Source: Pseudomonas viciae
Lineage (GTDB): Bacteria > Pseudomonadota > Gammaproteobacteria > Pseudomonadales > Pseudomonadaceae
DNA length: 64,000 nucleotides
Assembly (NCBI RefSeq): GCF_004786035.1
Contig: NZ_CP035088.1
Location: 1,586,001 to 1,650,000 of the forward strand
Reading direction: 5' to 3'
Below, in pieces: positions 34,944 through 43,653 of the stretch. Each line of letters opens with the position of its first letter. The stretch's first letter is position 1. Made by a program: the position numbers and the translations under genes. The notes beneath the pieces are model-generated. The model saw only the letters and a program-made list of their open reading frames with translations. It did no database searches and was not told where the DNA came from.

Positions 34944-36122
34944 TTACTTGGAAAGAAACCGCATCCCTTCCTCCAACCCCTGCAAGGTCAGCGGATACAT
35001 CCGGTCTTCGACCAATTCCCGCACGATATTGGTCGAGGCGGTATAACCCCAGGTATCTTTCGGGTAAGGGTTGATCCAGATGAGCTTCTTGTACTTCTCC
35101 ATGAAGCGCTGCATCCACACATAACCGGCTTCTTCATTCCAGTGTTCGACGCTGCCGCCGGCCTGGGTGATTTCATAAGGCGCCATGGCGGCGTCACCGA
35201 TGAAAATCACTTTGTAGTCGGCACCGTACTTGTGTAACAGGTCCTGGGTCGAAGTGCGTTCCGAGGTGCGGCGCAGGTTGTTCTTCCACACGGACTCGTA
35301 CACGAAGTTGTGGAAGTAGAAATACTCCAGGTGCTTGAACTCGGTCTTGCAGGCCGAGAACAGTTCTTCGCAGATTTTCACGTGGGCATCCATCGAACCG
35401 CCGATGTCGAACAGCAGCAACAGCTTCACGGTGTTGCGTCGTTCCGGGCGCATCTGGATGTTCAACAAACCGGCGTCCCGGGCGGTGTGGTCGATGGTGC
35501 CGTCGATGTCCAGCTCTTCGGCCGCCCCTTGGCGGGCGAACTTGCGCAGGCGGCGCAGGGCGATCTTGATGTTACGGGTGCCCAGTTCCACCTGGTCGTC
35601 GAGGTTCTTGTACTCGCGCTGGTCCCAGACCTTCACCGCCTTGCCCTGGCGCTTGCCGGCGTCGCCGACGCGGATGCCTTCGGGGTTGAAGCCACCGGAA
35701 CCGAACGGGCTGGTGCCACCAGTGCCGATCCACTTGTTGCCGCCGGCATGGCGTTCCTTCTGTTCTTCCAGGCGCTTCTTGAATTCTTCGATCAACTTGT
35801 CCAGGCCGCCCAGGGACTGGATCTGCGCCCGCTCTTCGTCGCTCAGCGAGCGCTCGAATTCCTTGCGCAGCCAGTCTTCGGGAATCAATGCCTGGAGATG
35901 ATCGTCGAGTTTCTCCAGGCCATTGAAATACGCGGCGAACGCCCGGTCGAACTTGTCGAAATGCCGTTCGTCTTTCACCAGGATCGCCCGGGCCAGGTAA
36001 TAAAACTCGTCCATGTCGGCGAAGATCACCCGCTGTTTCAGCGCGTTGATCAGGTCCAGCAGTTCACGTACCGACACGGGCACCTTGGCGGCGCGCATCT
36101 CATTGAACAGGTTAAGCAGCAT
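34944..36122 (-). CDS. VWA domain protein (CoxE-like)
   Basis: A 392-residue protein. The N-terminal half is a helical segment typical of CoxE-like proteins (VRELLDLINALKQRVIFADMD). A von Willebrand A domain occupies the C-terminal half: LLLLFDIGGSMDAHV is the MIDAS motif, with Gly in place of the usual Ser at one position (DIGGS against DxSxS). With the adjacent MoxR-type AAA+ ATPase it forms the common MoxR-VWA chaperone pair; its client is unknown. Confidence 0.85.
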   Translation of the reverse strand: MLLNLFNEMRAAKVPVSVRELLDLINALKQRVIFADMDEFYYLARAILVKDERHFDKFDRAFAAYFNGLEKLDDHLQALIPEDWLRKEFERSLSDEERAQIQSLGGLDKLIEEFKKRLEEQKERHAGGNKWIGTGGTSPFGSGGFNPEGIRVGDAGKRQGKAVKVWDQREYKNLDDQVELGTRNIKIALRRLRKFARQGAAEELDIDGTIDHTARDAGLLNIQMRPERRNTVKLLLLFDIGGSMDAHVKICEELFSACKTEFKHLEYFYFHNFVYESVWKNNLRRTSERTSTQDLLHKYGADYKVIFIGDAAMAPYEITQAGGSVEHWNEEAGYVWMQRFMEKYKKLIWINPYPKDTWGYTASTNIVRELVEDRMYPLTLQGLEEGMRFLSK

Positions 36123-36156
36123 GGCAATCGCCCTCGCTCTTGTTAAACGAAGAGGA

Positions 36157-37002
36157 TCAGCGAGTGCCGCGACGGCTCATGAACGCCAGGCGCTCAAGCA
36201 GTTGCACGTCCTGCTCGTTCTTGACCAGGGCACCGGCCAGCGGAGGAATGGCCTTGGTCGGATCACGCTCGCGCAGCACCGCTTCGCCGATGTTGTCGGC
36301 CATCAGCAGCTTGAGCCAGTCCACCAGTTCGGAAGTGGAAGGCTTTTTCTTCAGACCCGGCACCTTGCGTACGTCGAAGAACACGTCCAGCGCTTCGCTG
36401 ACCAGGTCTTTCTTGATGTCCGGGTAATGCACATCGACGATTTTCTGCAGGGTGACGCGATCGGGGAAAGCGATGTAGTGGAAGAAGCAGCGGCGCAGGA
36501 ACGCGTCCGGCAGCTCCTTCTCGTTGTTGGAGGTAATGATGATGATCGGGCGCTGATTGGCCTTGATGGTTTCATCGGTCTCGTAGACGTAGAACTCCAT
36601 CTTGTCGAGTTCCTGCAGCAGGTCGTTGGGGAATTCGATGTCGGCCTTGTCGATTTCGTCGATCAGCAGGATCACCCGCTCCTCGGATTCGAACGCTTCC
36701 CAGAGCTTGCCCTTCTTCAGGTAGTTGCGCACGTCGTGGACCTTGTCCACGCCCAGTTGCGAGTCCCGCAGGCGGCTGACCGCGTCGTACTCGTACAGGC
36801 CCTGGTGGGCCTTGGTGGTGGACTTGATGTGCCAGGTAATCAGGCGCGCGCCGAAGGACTCGGCCAGTTGTTCGGCCAGCATGGTCTTGCCGGTGCCCGG
36901 TTCGCCCTTGACCAGCAACGGCCGCTCCAGGGTGATGGCGGCGTTCACGGCCAGCTTCAGGTCATCGGTGGCCACGTAGGCGCTGGTGCCTTCGAACTTC
37001 AT
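36157..37002 (-). CDS. MoxR-family AAA+ ATPase
   Basis: A 281-residue AAA+ ATPase. The Walker A is GEPGTGKTML and the Walker B is ILLIDEIDKAD, with sensor 1 in IIITSNNEKELPDAFLRRC. The ATG at 37002 follows GAGGAA; a TTG at 37008 is a less likely start. It lies 34 bp upstream of the VWA gene on the same strand. MoxR-VWA pairs help assemble or activate metal- or cofactor-containing complexes in known cases. Confidence 0.92.
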   Translation of the reverse strand: MKFEGTSAYVATDDLKLAVNAAITLERPLLVKGEPGTGKTMLAEQLAESFGARLITWHIKSTTKAHQGLYEYDAVSRLRDSQLGVDKVHDVRNYLKKGKLWEAFESEERVILLIDEIDKADIEFPNDLLQELDKMEFYVYETDETIKANQRPIIIITSNNEKELPDAFLRRCFFHYIAFPDRVTLQKIVDVHYPDIKKDLVSEALDVFFDVRKVPGLKKKPSTSELVDWLKLLMADNIGEAVLRERDPTKAIPPLAGALVKNEQDVQLLERLAFMSRRGTR

Positions 37003-37169
37003 CTGCAATTTCCTCGAACGTGTCGCCGGCCTGACGAGGCAGGGCGCGCGAAATAAATAACGTGCCCGACTATAACGCGCCGCCCCGCCGACTGTGAACG
37101 CAGACGCTGTATTCAGTCTCTGAATGGAGCGTCACATGTTGACTCAGTCTCGGCGCCTTGCCAGTATTG

Positions 37170-37192
37170 CATATCGCCAAATTGGCGATATG
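37170..37192. promoter_or_regulatory. Perfect 23-bp palindrome, candidate autoregulatory operator
   Basis: CATATCGCCAA-A-TTGGCGATATG has perfect 11-bp arms around a single base. It ends 8 bp before the DUF4160 start codon. A TTGACT (37139-37144) lies upstream as a possible -35. The next gene in the pair encodes a helix-turn-helix, so self-repression is likely. Confidence 0.75.
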
Positions 37193-37200
37193 TTTGGCGC

Positions 37201-37431
37201 ATGTCTACTAAATATCGATTCAGAGATACCTACCGCATTCAACTGCGCGAAAGGGACCATCCACCACCCCATGTCCACCTCACCGGTGGCGGGCTGGATG
37301 TGATGCTGAGCCTGGAAACCGTCGAAGTGATGATGGGGCGGGCGCCGCCGTTGATCATTAGGGAGGCACTGGGCTGGGTCAGGGCCCATCAGGCACAACT
37401 GTTGGAGGATTGGCAACGATGCTACCCATGA
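37201..37431 (+). CDS. DUF4160 small protein
   Basis: A 76-residue protein with the DUF4160 signature RERDHPPPHVHLTGGG near residues 16-30. The family is usually paired with a DUF2442 gene and is suspected to be a toxin-antitoxin-like module, but its activity is not established. It follows the 23-bp palindrome and overlaps the next gene by 13 bp (ATG 37419), so the two are translationally coupled. Confidence 0.8.
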   Translation: MSTKYRFRDTYRIQLRERDHPPPHVHLTGGGLDVMLSLETVEVMMGRAPPLIIREALGWVRAHQAQLLEDWQRCYP

Positions 37432-37919
37432 AACGACCGCGGCTGTGGGCCGTGCAGGCCTTATTACCGTTCAGTCTCGAACTGACGTTCATTGACGGGC
37501 AGCGGTTGACGCTGGACATGAGCGCCGATGTGCACCGTTATCCGGGCTTGCAGCCTTTGCTTGAAGAGGGCGCGTTTGGAGGCGCGAGCCTGGGGGATGA
37601 TGGATGGAGCGTGGAATGGCCCGAACTGGATATCCAGATCGGAGCCGATACCCTGTATCTGGATGCGTTGGCGCAAAACGCCGTGGATGAACATACCCGC
37701 ATTTTCATCGACTGGCGCGCTCGCACCGGCTTGCCATTGAACAAGGCCGCCGAAGCGCTGGGGGTCAGCGCTCGCAGCATCACTCGCTACAGCAGTGGTC
37801 GCGAGGCGGTGCCGCGTTCGTTGGCCCTGGCGTGCCTGGGTTGGGACTCACTGCAGCGCGGAACGGCAGTAGCGGCGGCGGAAAAAACGGGTCGCTATAC
37901 CGTTACGCGCAAATCTTAA
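37419..37919 (+). CDS. DUF2442 protein with C-terminal helix-turn-helix
   Basis: A 166-residue protein with an N-terminal DUF2442-like domain (about residues 10-90) and an XRE-like helix-turn-helix (about 100-145: LNKAAEALGVSARSITRYSSGREAVP). GGAGGA precedes the ATG at 37419 by 9 bp; ATG 37428 overlaps the upstream stop as ATGA and is an alternative. The helix-turn-helix and the palindrome in front of the pair suggest it represses its own operon. Confidence 0.75.
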   Translation: MLPMKRPRLWAVQALLPFSLELTFIDGQRLTLDMSADVHRYPGLQPLLEEGAFGGASLGDDGWSVEWPELDIQIGADTLYLDALAQNAVDEHTRIFIDWRARTGLPLNKAAEALGVSARSITRYSSGREAVPRSLALACLGWDSLQRGTAVAAAEKTGRYTVTRKS

Positions 37920-38992
37920 TCGTTTGAAGGTGGCGGCTGCTCATAGCGGGCGTTGAACGCCTGGACGAAACCGTTGCGCAGGATCTGCAGGAAGGCTTCG
38001 AAGGCACTGATGTCCTGCTGATGAACATTGCCGCTGAGTTCCACCCGGGTGGCGAACTGGTTCTTGCGCTGGTTTTTGAGGGCCGTTTCACCTGTGCCGA
38101 CCAAGGCTTCCCAGATCGAGCGGAAGATGTTTTTGTTCTTGTTTTCCACGTCCTGCTGCCAGTCGAACACATCGACATCGCGCAGCAACGGTTTGATGTA
38201 GCCGCTGAGCTTGGCGTTGTCGGCTTCAGCCTCGATCACCAGGTCCCCGTGGCCGGCATTGAAATCGAATTTGCCATAGGCTGCGGCGAAGTCGTTCAGG
38301 CGCTTGAGTTCGATGTCCCTGGCCCGCAGGCGGAAATCGAAATCCTCGAAGTTGCTCAACGGGTCGAAGGTGGCCTGCATCTCCAGGGGCGCATGTTCGG
38401 CCACCAGGGCCTTGCCCTCGAAACGGGCGTCGCGCTTGCCTTTGGTGTCGACCACGTTGGTCAGGTTATAGAAGCTGGCGTTGACGTCGGTGGCCCGCAG
38501 GTTGACCGGCGGCTTGGAGCTGAAATTGCGAAAGGTGACTTTGCCGTCCCTGATCCGCACCTCGTTGAGGGTAATGGGCAGCAATTTGCTCAGTTGTTCG
38601 CGCCAGTTGGTGCCCTGGCCGGTCTGGGAGTTCTGCCGGTTGCCCCCGCCATCGACGAAGTTCACTTCGGGACGGGCAAACTCCGCCTCAGCCACCACCG
38701 CATGGTCGTACCACAGCGAATGCCAGCTCACGGACAAGTCGATCAATGGCGCGTCGACGAACGGCACGGGGATCTTGCCGTCGACCTTGACGATCTTCAG
38801 GCCGTTGATTTGGTAGGCCCCGCGCCAGAGTGCCAGGTCCACGTCGGTGACCTGGCCGTGGTAATCACCCATGTCGGCCAGTTTATCGTTCAGGTAGTCA
38901 CGCACCAGGTAAGGCAAGGTGAAGTGCAGGACCACGAACACCGCAACAATGGCGGCGAGTACCCACAGTGGCCAGCTGTATCGACGCTTCAT
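37916..38992 (-). CDS. DUF748/AsmA-like membrane-anchored protein
   Basis: A 358-residue protein with an N-terminal membrane helix (about residues 9-28) and a long beta-rich periplasmic part with AsmA-like repeats (LWRGAYQINGLKIVKVDGKIPVPF, VDAPLIDLSVSW). Such proteins are thought to move lipids between membranes or stabilise the outer membrane. Its stop overlaps the DUF2442 stop by a few bases in convergent orientation. Confidence 0.8.
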   Translation of the reverse strand: MKRRYSWPLWVLAAIVAVFVVLHFTLPYLVRDYLNDKLADMGDYHGQVTDVDLALWRGAYQINGLKIVKVDGKIPVPFVDAPLIDLSVSWHSLWYDHAVVAEAEFARPEVNFVDGGGNRQNSQTGQGTNWREQLSKLLPITLNEVRIRDGKVTFRNFSSKPPVNLRATDVNASFYNLTNVVDTKGKRDARFEGKALVAEHAPLEMQATFDPLSNFEDFDFRLRARDIELKRLNDFAAAYGKFDFNAGHGDLVIEAEADNAKLSGYIKPLLRDVDVFDWQQDVENKNKNIFRSIWEALVGTGETALKNQRKNQFATRVELSGNVHQQDISAFEAFLQILRNGFVQAFNARYEQPPPSND

Positions 38993-39122
38993 GTCAGTCA
39001 GTCTCCAGCGTTGTTAAATCCATTGACTGTTGTAACAACTGGAACGTTCGGTGCAACTGGACGACCTTGGGCAACAGGCATACCTTTAAGCGCTAAATTC
39101 CCGCTGCATTAAGGACCCAGCC

Positions 39123-40097
39123 ATGAGCCGTATATTCGCTGACAACGCTCACTCCATCGGCAATACGCCACTGGTGCAGATCAACCGCATCGCCCCACGC
39201 GGCGTGACCATCCTGGCCAAGATCGAAGGGCGTAACCCAGGGTATTCGGTCAAGTGCCGGATCGGCGCGAACATGATCTGGGACGCTGAAAGCTCGGGCA
39301 AGCTCAAGCCCGGCATGACCATTGTCGAACCGACCTCGGGCAACACCGGTATCGGCCTGGCGTTTGTCGCCGCCGCCCGTGGCTACAAGCTGATGCTGAC
39401 CATGCCTGCGTCCATGAGCATCGAGCGGCGCAAGGTGCTCAAGGCCCTGGGCGCGGAGCTGGTGCTCACTGAACCGGCCAAGGGGATGAAAGGGGCCATC
39501 GAGAAAGCCGCCGAGATCCTGGCCAGTGATCCTTCCAAATACTTCATGCCGCAGCAGTTCGACAATCCGGCGAACCCGGCGATTCACGAAAAAACCACCG
39601 GCCCGGAAATCTGGAACGATACCGATGGCGCGGTGGACGTGCTGGTGGCTGGGGTAGGCACCGGTGGCACCATCACCGGGGTGTCGCGGTATATCAAGAA
39701 CACCTGCGGCAAACCGATCCTGTCGGTGGCGGTGGAGCCCGAGGTTTCACCCGTGATTACCCAGGCGATGGCCGGGCAGGAGATCAAACCCAGCCCCCAC
39801 AAGATTCAGGGGATCGGTGCCGGGTTCGTGCCGAAAAACCTCGATCTGTCGATCGTCGATCAGGTTGAGCGGGTCACTGACGACGAGTCCAAGGCCATGG
39901 CCCTGCGCTTGATGCAGGAAGAGGGCATCCTCTGCGGGATCTCTTGTGGCGCGGCGATGGCCGTGGCTGTGCGCCTGGCGGAAAAACCGGAAATGCAGGG
40001 CAAGACCATCGTGGTGATCCTGCCTGATTCGGGCGAGCGCTACCTGTCGAGCATGCTGTTCAGTGATTTGTTCACCGAGCAGGAGACGCAACAGTAA
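39123..40097 (+). CDS. cysK: O-acetylserine sulfhydrylase (cysteine synthase) CysK
   Basis: A 324-residue PLP enzyme making cysteine from O-acetylserine and sulfide. The PLP lysine is in [11 protein letters not shown], and the substrate loop is [10 protein letters not shown]. The phosphate-binding loop [10 protein letters not shown] and the C-terminal [11 protein letters not shown] are present. Length and motifs fit CysK rather than CysM. No other cys gene is adjacent. Confidence 0.95.
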   Translation: MSRIFADNAHSIGNTPLVQINRIAPRGVTILAKIEGRNPGYSVKCRIGANMIWDAESSGKLKPGMTIVEPTSGNTGIGLAFVAAARGYKLMLTMPASMSIERRKVLKALGAELVLTEPAKGMKGAIEKAAEILASDPSKYFMPQQFDNPANPAIHEKTTGPEIWNDTDGAVDVLVAGVGTGGTITGVSRYIKNTCGKPILSVAVEPEVSPVITQAMAGQEIKPSPHKIQGIGAGFVPKNLDLSIVDQVERVTDDESKAMALRLMQEEGILCGISCGAAMAVAVRLAEKPEMQGKTIVVILPDSGERYLSSMLFSDLFTEQETQQ

Positions 40098-40353
40098 CCG
40101 CATGCGGGAGGTGGCGAGGGCGCTCGCCACAACAGCCCTTCGCCATTGAGGGAGGAATGGGCTGAAAGCAGGGTATTTGATTGGTGTCAGCCAAGGTTCA
40201 GGTCACGCATGTTATCAAGGACATTGTTGCGTGATCCTCAACAGTGAATATTGCGCCGGGCAGTTTCTTCGCCAGGCCTCGATCTATAACATGGCCGGCC
40301 GCTGCGCCGGGTTGATGACGTTGCGTAAGTTGTTTTCTGACAAGGAGTTGTAA
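40098..40353. other. Intergenic region with a short hairpin
   Basis: About 256 bp between cysK and lpxO. GTGGCGAG...CTCGCCAC (40112-40131) forms a stem resembling a single REP arm. The remainder holds the lpxO promoter and its AAGGAG ribosome site. Confidence 0.5.
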
Positions 40354-41292
40354 ATGACCGTTTCGTTTGTCGCCAAGGCCTCGGTGTTGCTGCTGTTCCT
40401 GGGCAGTACGCTTTACGTGCATTTGCGCGGCAAGGCGCGTTTGCCGGTATTGCGCCAGTTCGTTAACCACTCGGCTTTATTCGCCCCTTACAACGCCTTG
40501 ATGTACCTGTTCTCCGGCGTGCCTTCCAAGCCTTATCTGGACCGCAGCAAGTTCCCGGAGCTGGATGTGCTCAAGGACAATTGGCAAGTCATCCGAGACG
40601 AGGCCATGCACCTGTTCGACGAGGGGTACATCCGGGCCGCGGAAAAGAACAACGACGCCGGTTTCGGTTCGTTCTTCAAGAAGGGCTGGAAGCGCTTTTA
40701 CCTCAAGTGGTACGACAAAGCGCTGCCGTCGGCCGAACTGTTGTGTCCCCGTACCGTCGAGCTGGTCAACCAGATCCCCAACGTCCGGGGCGCGATGTTT
40801 GCCCTGCTGCCGGGCGGTAGCCATTTGAACCCCCATCGAGATCCGTTCGCCGGCTCCCTGCGCTATCACCTGGGGTTGTCCACGCCCAATTCCGACGATT
40901 GCCGGATCTTTGTCGACGGTCAGATCTACGCCTGGCACGACGGCGAAGACGTCATGTTCGATGAAACCTATGTGCACTGGGTCAAGAACGAAACCCCGCA
41001 GACTCGCGTGATCCTGTTCTGCGACGTTGAGCGGCCATTGAAGAGTCGCTTGATGACTCGCCTCAACCGTACGATCAGTGCCATCCTCGGCCGCGCCACC
41101 GCGCCGCAGAACCTCGACGACGAACGCGTCGGTGGTATCAACCGGGCCTATGCCTGGAGCAAGTCGTTCAGCGACGGCATCAGTGGCCGGGTCAAGCAAT
41201 GGAAACGCAAGCATCCCAGGGCCTATCGGGTGATGCGGCCTGTGTTGGCGGTGGCGGTGCTGACGGCCCTTGGCTATTGGCTGTTCGTTTAG
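40354..41292 (+). CDS. lpxO: Lipid A hydroxylase LpxO-like (aspartyl/asparaginyl beta-hydroxylase fold)
   Basis: A 312-residue Fe(II)/2-oxoglutarate dioxygenase anchored to the inner membrane by an N-terminal helix (about residues 6-22) and probably a C-terminal one (about 290-310). Iron ligands are seen in PGGSHLNPHRDPFAG and in DETYVHWVKN. In Pseudomonas and Salmonella, LpxO hydroxylates a secondary acyl chain of lipid A. AAGGAG precedes the ATG. A strong terminator follows. Confidence 0.88.
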   Translation: MTVSFVAKASVLLLFLGSTLYVHLRGKARLPVLRQFVNHSALFAPYNALMYLFSGVPSKPYLDRSKFPELDVLKDNWQVIRDEAMHLFDEGYIRAAEKNNDAGFGSFFKKGWKRFYLKWYDKALPSAELLCPRTVELVNQIPNVRGAMFALLPGGSHLNPHRDPFAGSLRYHLGLSTPNSDDCRIFVDGQIYAWHDGEDVMFDETYVHWVKNETPQTRVILFCDVERPLKSRLMTRLNRTISAILGRATAPQNLDDERVGGINRAYAWSKSFSDGISGRVKQWKRKHPRAYRVMRPVLAVAVLTALGYWLFV

Positions 41293-41301
41293 TCATTGCC
41301 T

Positions 41302-41343
41302 AACCCATCGAGCGCTGGTTATAGTCGGCGCTCGATGGGTTTT
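41302..41343 (+). terminator. Rho-independent terminator after lpxO
   Basis: AACCCATCGAGCGC pairs with GCGCTCGATGGGTT around a 12-base loop and is followed by a short T run. Confidence 0.9.
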
Positions 41344-41370
41344 CCAACCCACCCTCCAAGAGATCGGCTC

Positions 41371-41535
41371 ATGCCTGCATCCCCTGTCATCGCGGTTGTG
41401 GTTCCAGCGTTCAACGCTGGCGTCGTGCCGTGCGGGAATCAGCAGCCTGCGCAGATCGGTCAATACCCCCCACCTGTCAGTAGCCCACCGGTGTACGCCT
41501 TCGTATCACCACCGGGTGTTGGCGCTCAGGGCTGA
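41371..41535 (+). CDS. Possible 54-residue secreted peptide
   Basis: A short frame after the lpxO terminator. The start MPASPVIAVVVPAFNAG is hydrophobic, followed by a Pro-rich tail (YPPPVSSPPVYAFVSPPG). A weak ribosome site (AAGAGA) lies 9 bp upstream. No known family. It could be spurious. Confidence 0.3.
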   Translation: MPASPVIAVVVPAFNAGVVPCGNQQPAQIGQYPPPVSSPPVYAFVSPPGVGAQG

Positions 41536-41632
41536 TCGGCAACGATTGCCATTCCCTGTGCCCGCCTGAAAAAAAACTACTGGATTTCAGCTTCGGCTGA
41601 GTTGGCTTTTTGCCTGACTACAGGTGGTATTC

Positions 41633-42496
41633 ATGTTTTCCCTATCCAAAAACGCCTTATTGGCGGCGGCTTCCACGAGCCTGTTCGTTTTGCTGTGGAG
41701 CAGCGGGGCGATCTTTTCCAAACTGGGCCTGGCCCATGCTTCACCTTTTGCCTTCCTGCTGATCCGCTTTGCCATCGCGCTGTGCGCGCTGGTGTTGTTG
41801 ATCCCGCTGTTCAAGTTCAAGTTGCCGAAGGCTGGCAAGCCGATGCTATACGCGGCGACCACCGGGTTGGTGTTGCTGGGGGCCTATCAGATTTTCTATC
41901 TGCTGGCTTTGCAAATGAACGTCACCCCTGGGGTGATGGCGACGCTGATGGGCGTGCAGCCGATCCTTACGGTGGTGCTCGTGGAGCGCCAGCGATCCTG
42001 GCAGCGCCTGTTCGGCCTGGTGTTGGGGTTGCTGGGTTTGATCATGGTGGTCTACCAGGGCATCGGCCTGGCCGGCATGTCCCTGGCTGGAATGCTCTGC
42101 GGGTTACTGGCGCTGGTGAGCATGACGGTCGGCTCCATCATGCAGAAGCGCATCACCGACAACCCCCTGGGCACATTGCCCGTGCAGTACCTGGCCGGGC
42201 TGCTACTGTGCGCGGTATTCGCGCCGTTCCAGCCGTTTCACTTCGAGCACAACGCGGGGTTCATCGTACCGGTGTTGTGGATGGGGCTGGTGGTGTCCGT
42301 GCTGGCAACGTTGCTGCTGTACCGGCTGATTGCACGGGGCAACCTGGTGAATGTCACCAGCCTGTTCTACCTGGTGCCGGCGGTGACGGCGATCATGGAC
42401 TACCTGGTATTTGGCAACCGGTTGGCGTTGCTGAGTTTACTGGGGATGGGGCTGATCATCGTGGGGTTGGTGTTTGTGTTTCGTAAAAGCCGCTAG
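41633..42496 (+). CDS. EamA/DMT-family exporter
   Basis: A 287-residue membrane protein with ten hydrophobic helices in two EamA repeats (about residues 10-135 and 150-285). The substrate is unknown; DMT members export metabolites or drugs. The ATG at 41633 follows CAGGTGG and is preferred to GTG 41624. Its 3' end faces a REP doublet that separates it from a second EamA gene in convergent orientation. Confidence 0.85.
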   Translation: MFSLSKNALLAAASTSLFVLLWSSGAIFSKLGLAHASPFAFLLIRFAIALCALVLLIPLFKFKLPKAGKPMLYAATTGLVLLGAYQIFYLLALQMNVTPGVMATLMGVQPILTVVLVERQRSWQRLFGLVLGLLGLIMVVYQGIGLAGMSLAGMLCGLLALVSMTVGSIMQKRITDNPLGTLPVQYLAGLLLCAVFAPFQPFHFEHNAGFIVPVLWMGLVVSVLATLLLYRLIARGNLVNVTSLFYLVPAVTAIMDYLVFGNRLALLSLLGMGLIIVGLVFVFRKSR

Positions 42497-42528
42497 CCCT
42501 TAGATATTTAGTGACTGCACCATTGCTT

Positions 42529-42593
42529 TCGCGAGCAAGCCCGCTCCCACAGGTTATGTACAGGCCTTGTGGGAGCGGGCTTGCTCGCGAAGG
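42529..42593. repeat. REP doublet
   Basis: GCGAGCAAGCCCGCTCCCAC and its exact mirror around an 18-bp spacer, between the two convergent EamA genes. Confidence 0.9.
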
Positions 42594-42615
42594 CATTTTT
42601 GGCCGCACCGATGAA

Positions 42616-43524
42616 CTACCGGGCAGACACTTCAGCCGGTTTCACAGCCGCAGGCTTGAGCACCAACCACAACGCCGCCGCAATCAACACCCCACCATAC
42701 AAATGCGCCATTCCCAGCGGCTCATCCAGCAGCAACGCCCCCCACAGCACGCCGAACGGCGGGATCAGGAACGTCACGGTCATGGATTTGACCGGGCCGA
42801 TGGAGGTGAGCAGCCGGAAATAAAGGATGTACGCCAGCGCGGTACACACCAGGCCCAGCCCCAACAGTGACAACCAGACGCTCCAGCCACCCCAACTGGC
42901 CGGCGGTTGGCTGATGACGCTGTAGCCAAACAGCGGCAGCAAAAATACCGTGGCGCCGAACATGCTGCCCAGGGTTGAAAGACGACTGTCCAACCCTCCT
43001 TGATGATCGAGCCAGCGGCGGGTGAGGAAACCGGCGAAGCCGTAGCATGTGGTGGCGAGCAGGCAGGCGAGGGCGCCCATCAGCAATTGCAGGTCGAAGG
43101 CCACTGGGCCGGCGCGGGTCAGGATGCCGACGCCAAACAGCCCCAGGAATACCCCGCTGACCTTGGCGGTGGTGAGTTTTTCGCTGAAGAACAACCCGCC
43201 GATCAACACGCCCATCAGGGGCGTGGTGGCGTTGAAGATCGCCGAGTAACCGGCCGGCAGAACCTGGGCGGCCAACGAATAGAAGGTTGCCGGAATGCCC
43301 GAGTTGATCAAGCCCAGCCCCATCACCACTTTCAGTTTGCCGCGAAAATTCCAGTCGATGCGCATCAGCGCCAGGATCACCACCAGCCCGACAAAGGCGA
43401 TGGACACGCGAAAGAATGCGGTGGGGATTGTGCCAATGACGGGGGCAATAATGCGCATGAACAGAAAACTTGCACCCCAGATGGCGGCCAGTGACAGCAA
43501 ACGCAGGGTATCGACGAGGCTCAC
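42616..43524 (-). CDS. EamA/DMT-family exporter
   Basis: A 302-residue membrane protein with ten predicted helices and two EamA repeats, including the typical WGASFLFMRIIAPVIGT and YILYFRLLTSIGPVKSMTVTFLIP segments. The substrate is unknown. It has only distant similarity to the neighbouring EamA gene, so it is not a recent duplicate. Confidence 0.88.
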   Translation of the reverse strand: MSLVDTLRLLSLAAIWGASFLFMRIIAPVIGTIPTAFFRVSIAFVGLVVILALMRIDWNFRGKLKVVMGLGLINSGIPATFYSLAAQVLPAGYSAIFNATTPLMGVLIGGLFFSEKLTTAKVSGVFLGLFGVGILTRAGPVAFDLQLLMGALACLLATTCYGFAGFLTRRWLDHQGGLDSRLSTLGSMFGATVFLLPLFGYSVISQPPASWGGWSVWLSLLGLGLVCTALAYILYFRLLTSIGPVKSMTVTFLIPPFGVLWGALLLDEPLGMAHLYGGVLIAAALWLVLKPAAVKPAEVSAR

Positions 43525-43653
43525 GAGTCATTCCTTCCTTGGTTGGGCGGCAAGTGTCGCCGGCCTGAATACCGATGGCAATGGTTGCGTTGCCGCGCAA
43601 TTGGCCTCTAAGCTCAGTCGCCCATAACAAGCATGACCCGCCGAGGTTTATCT

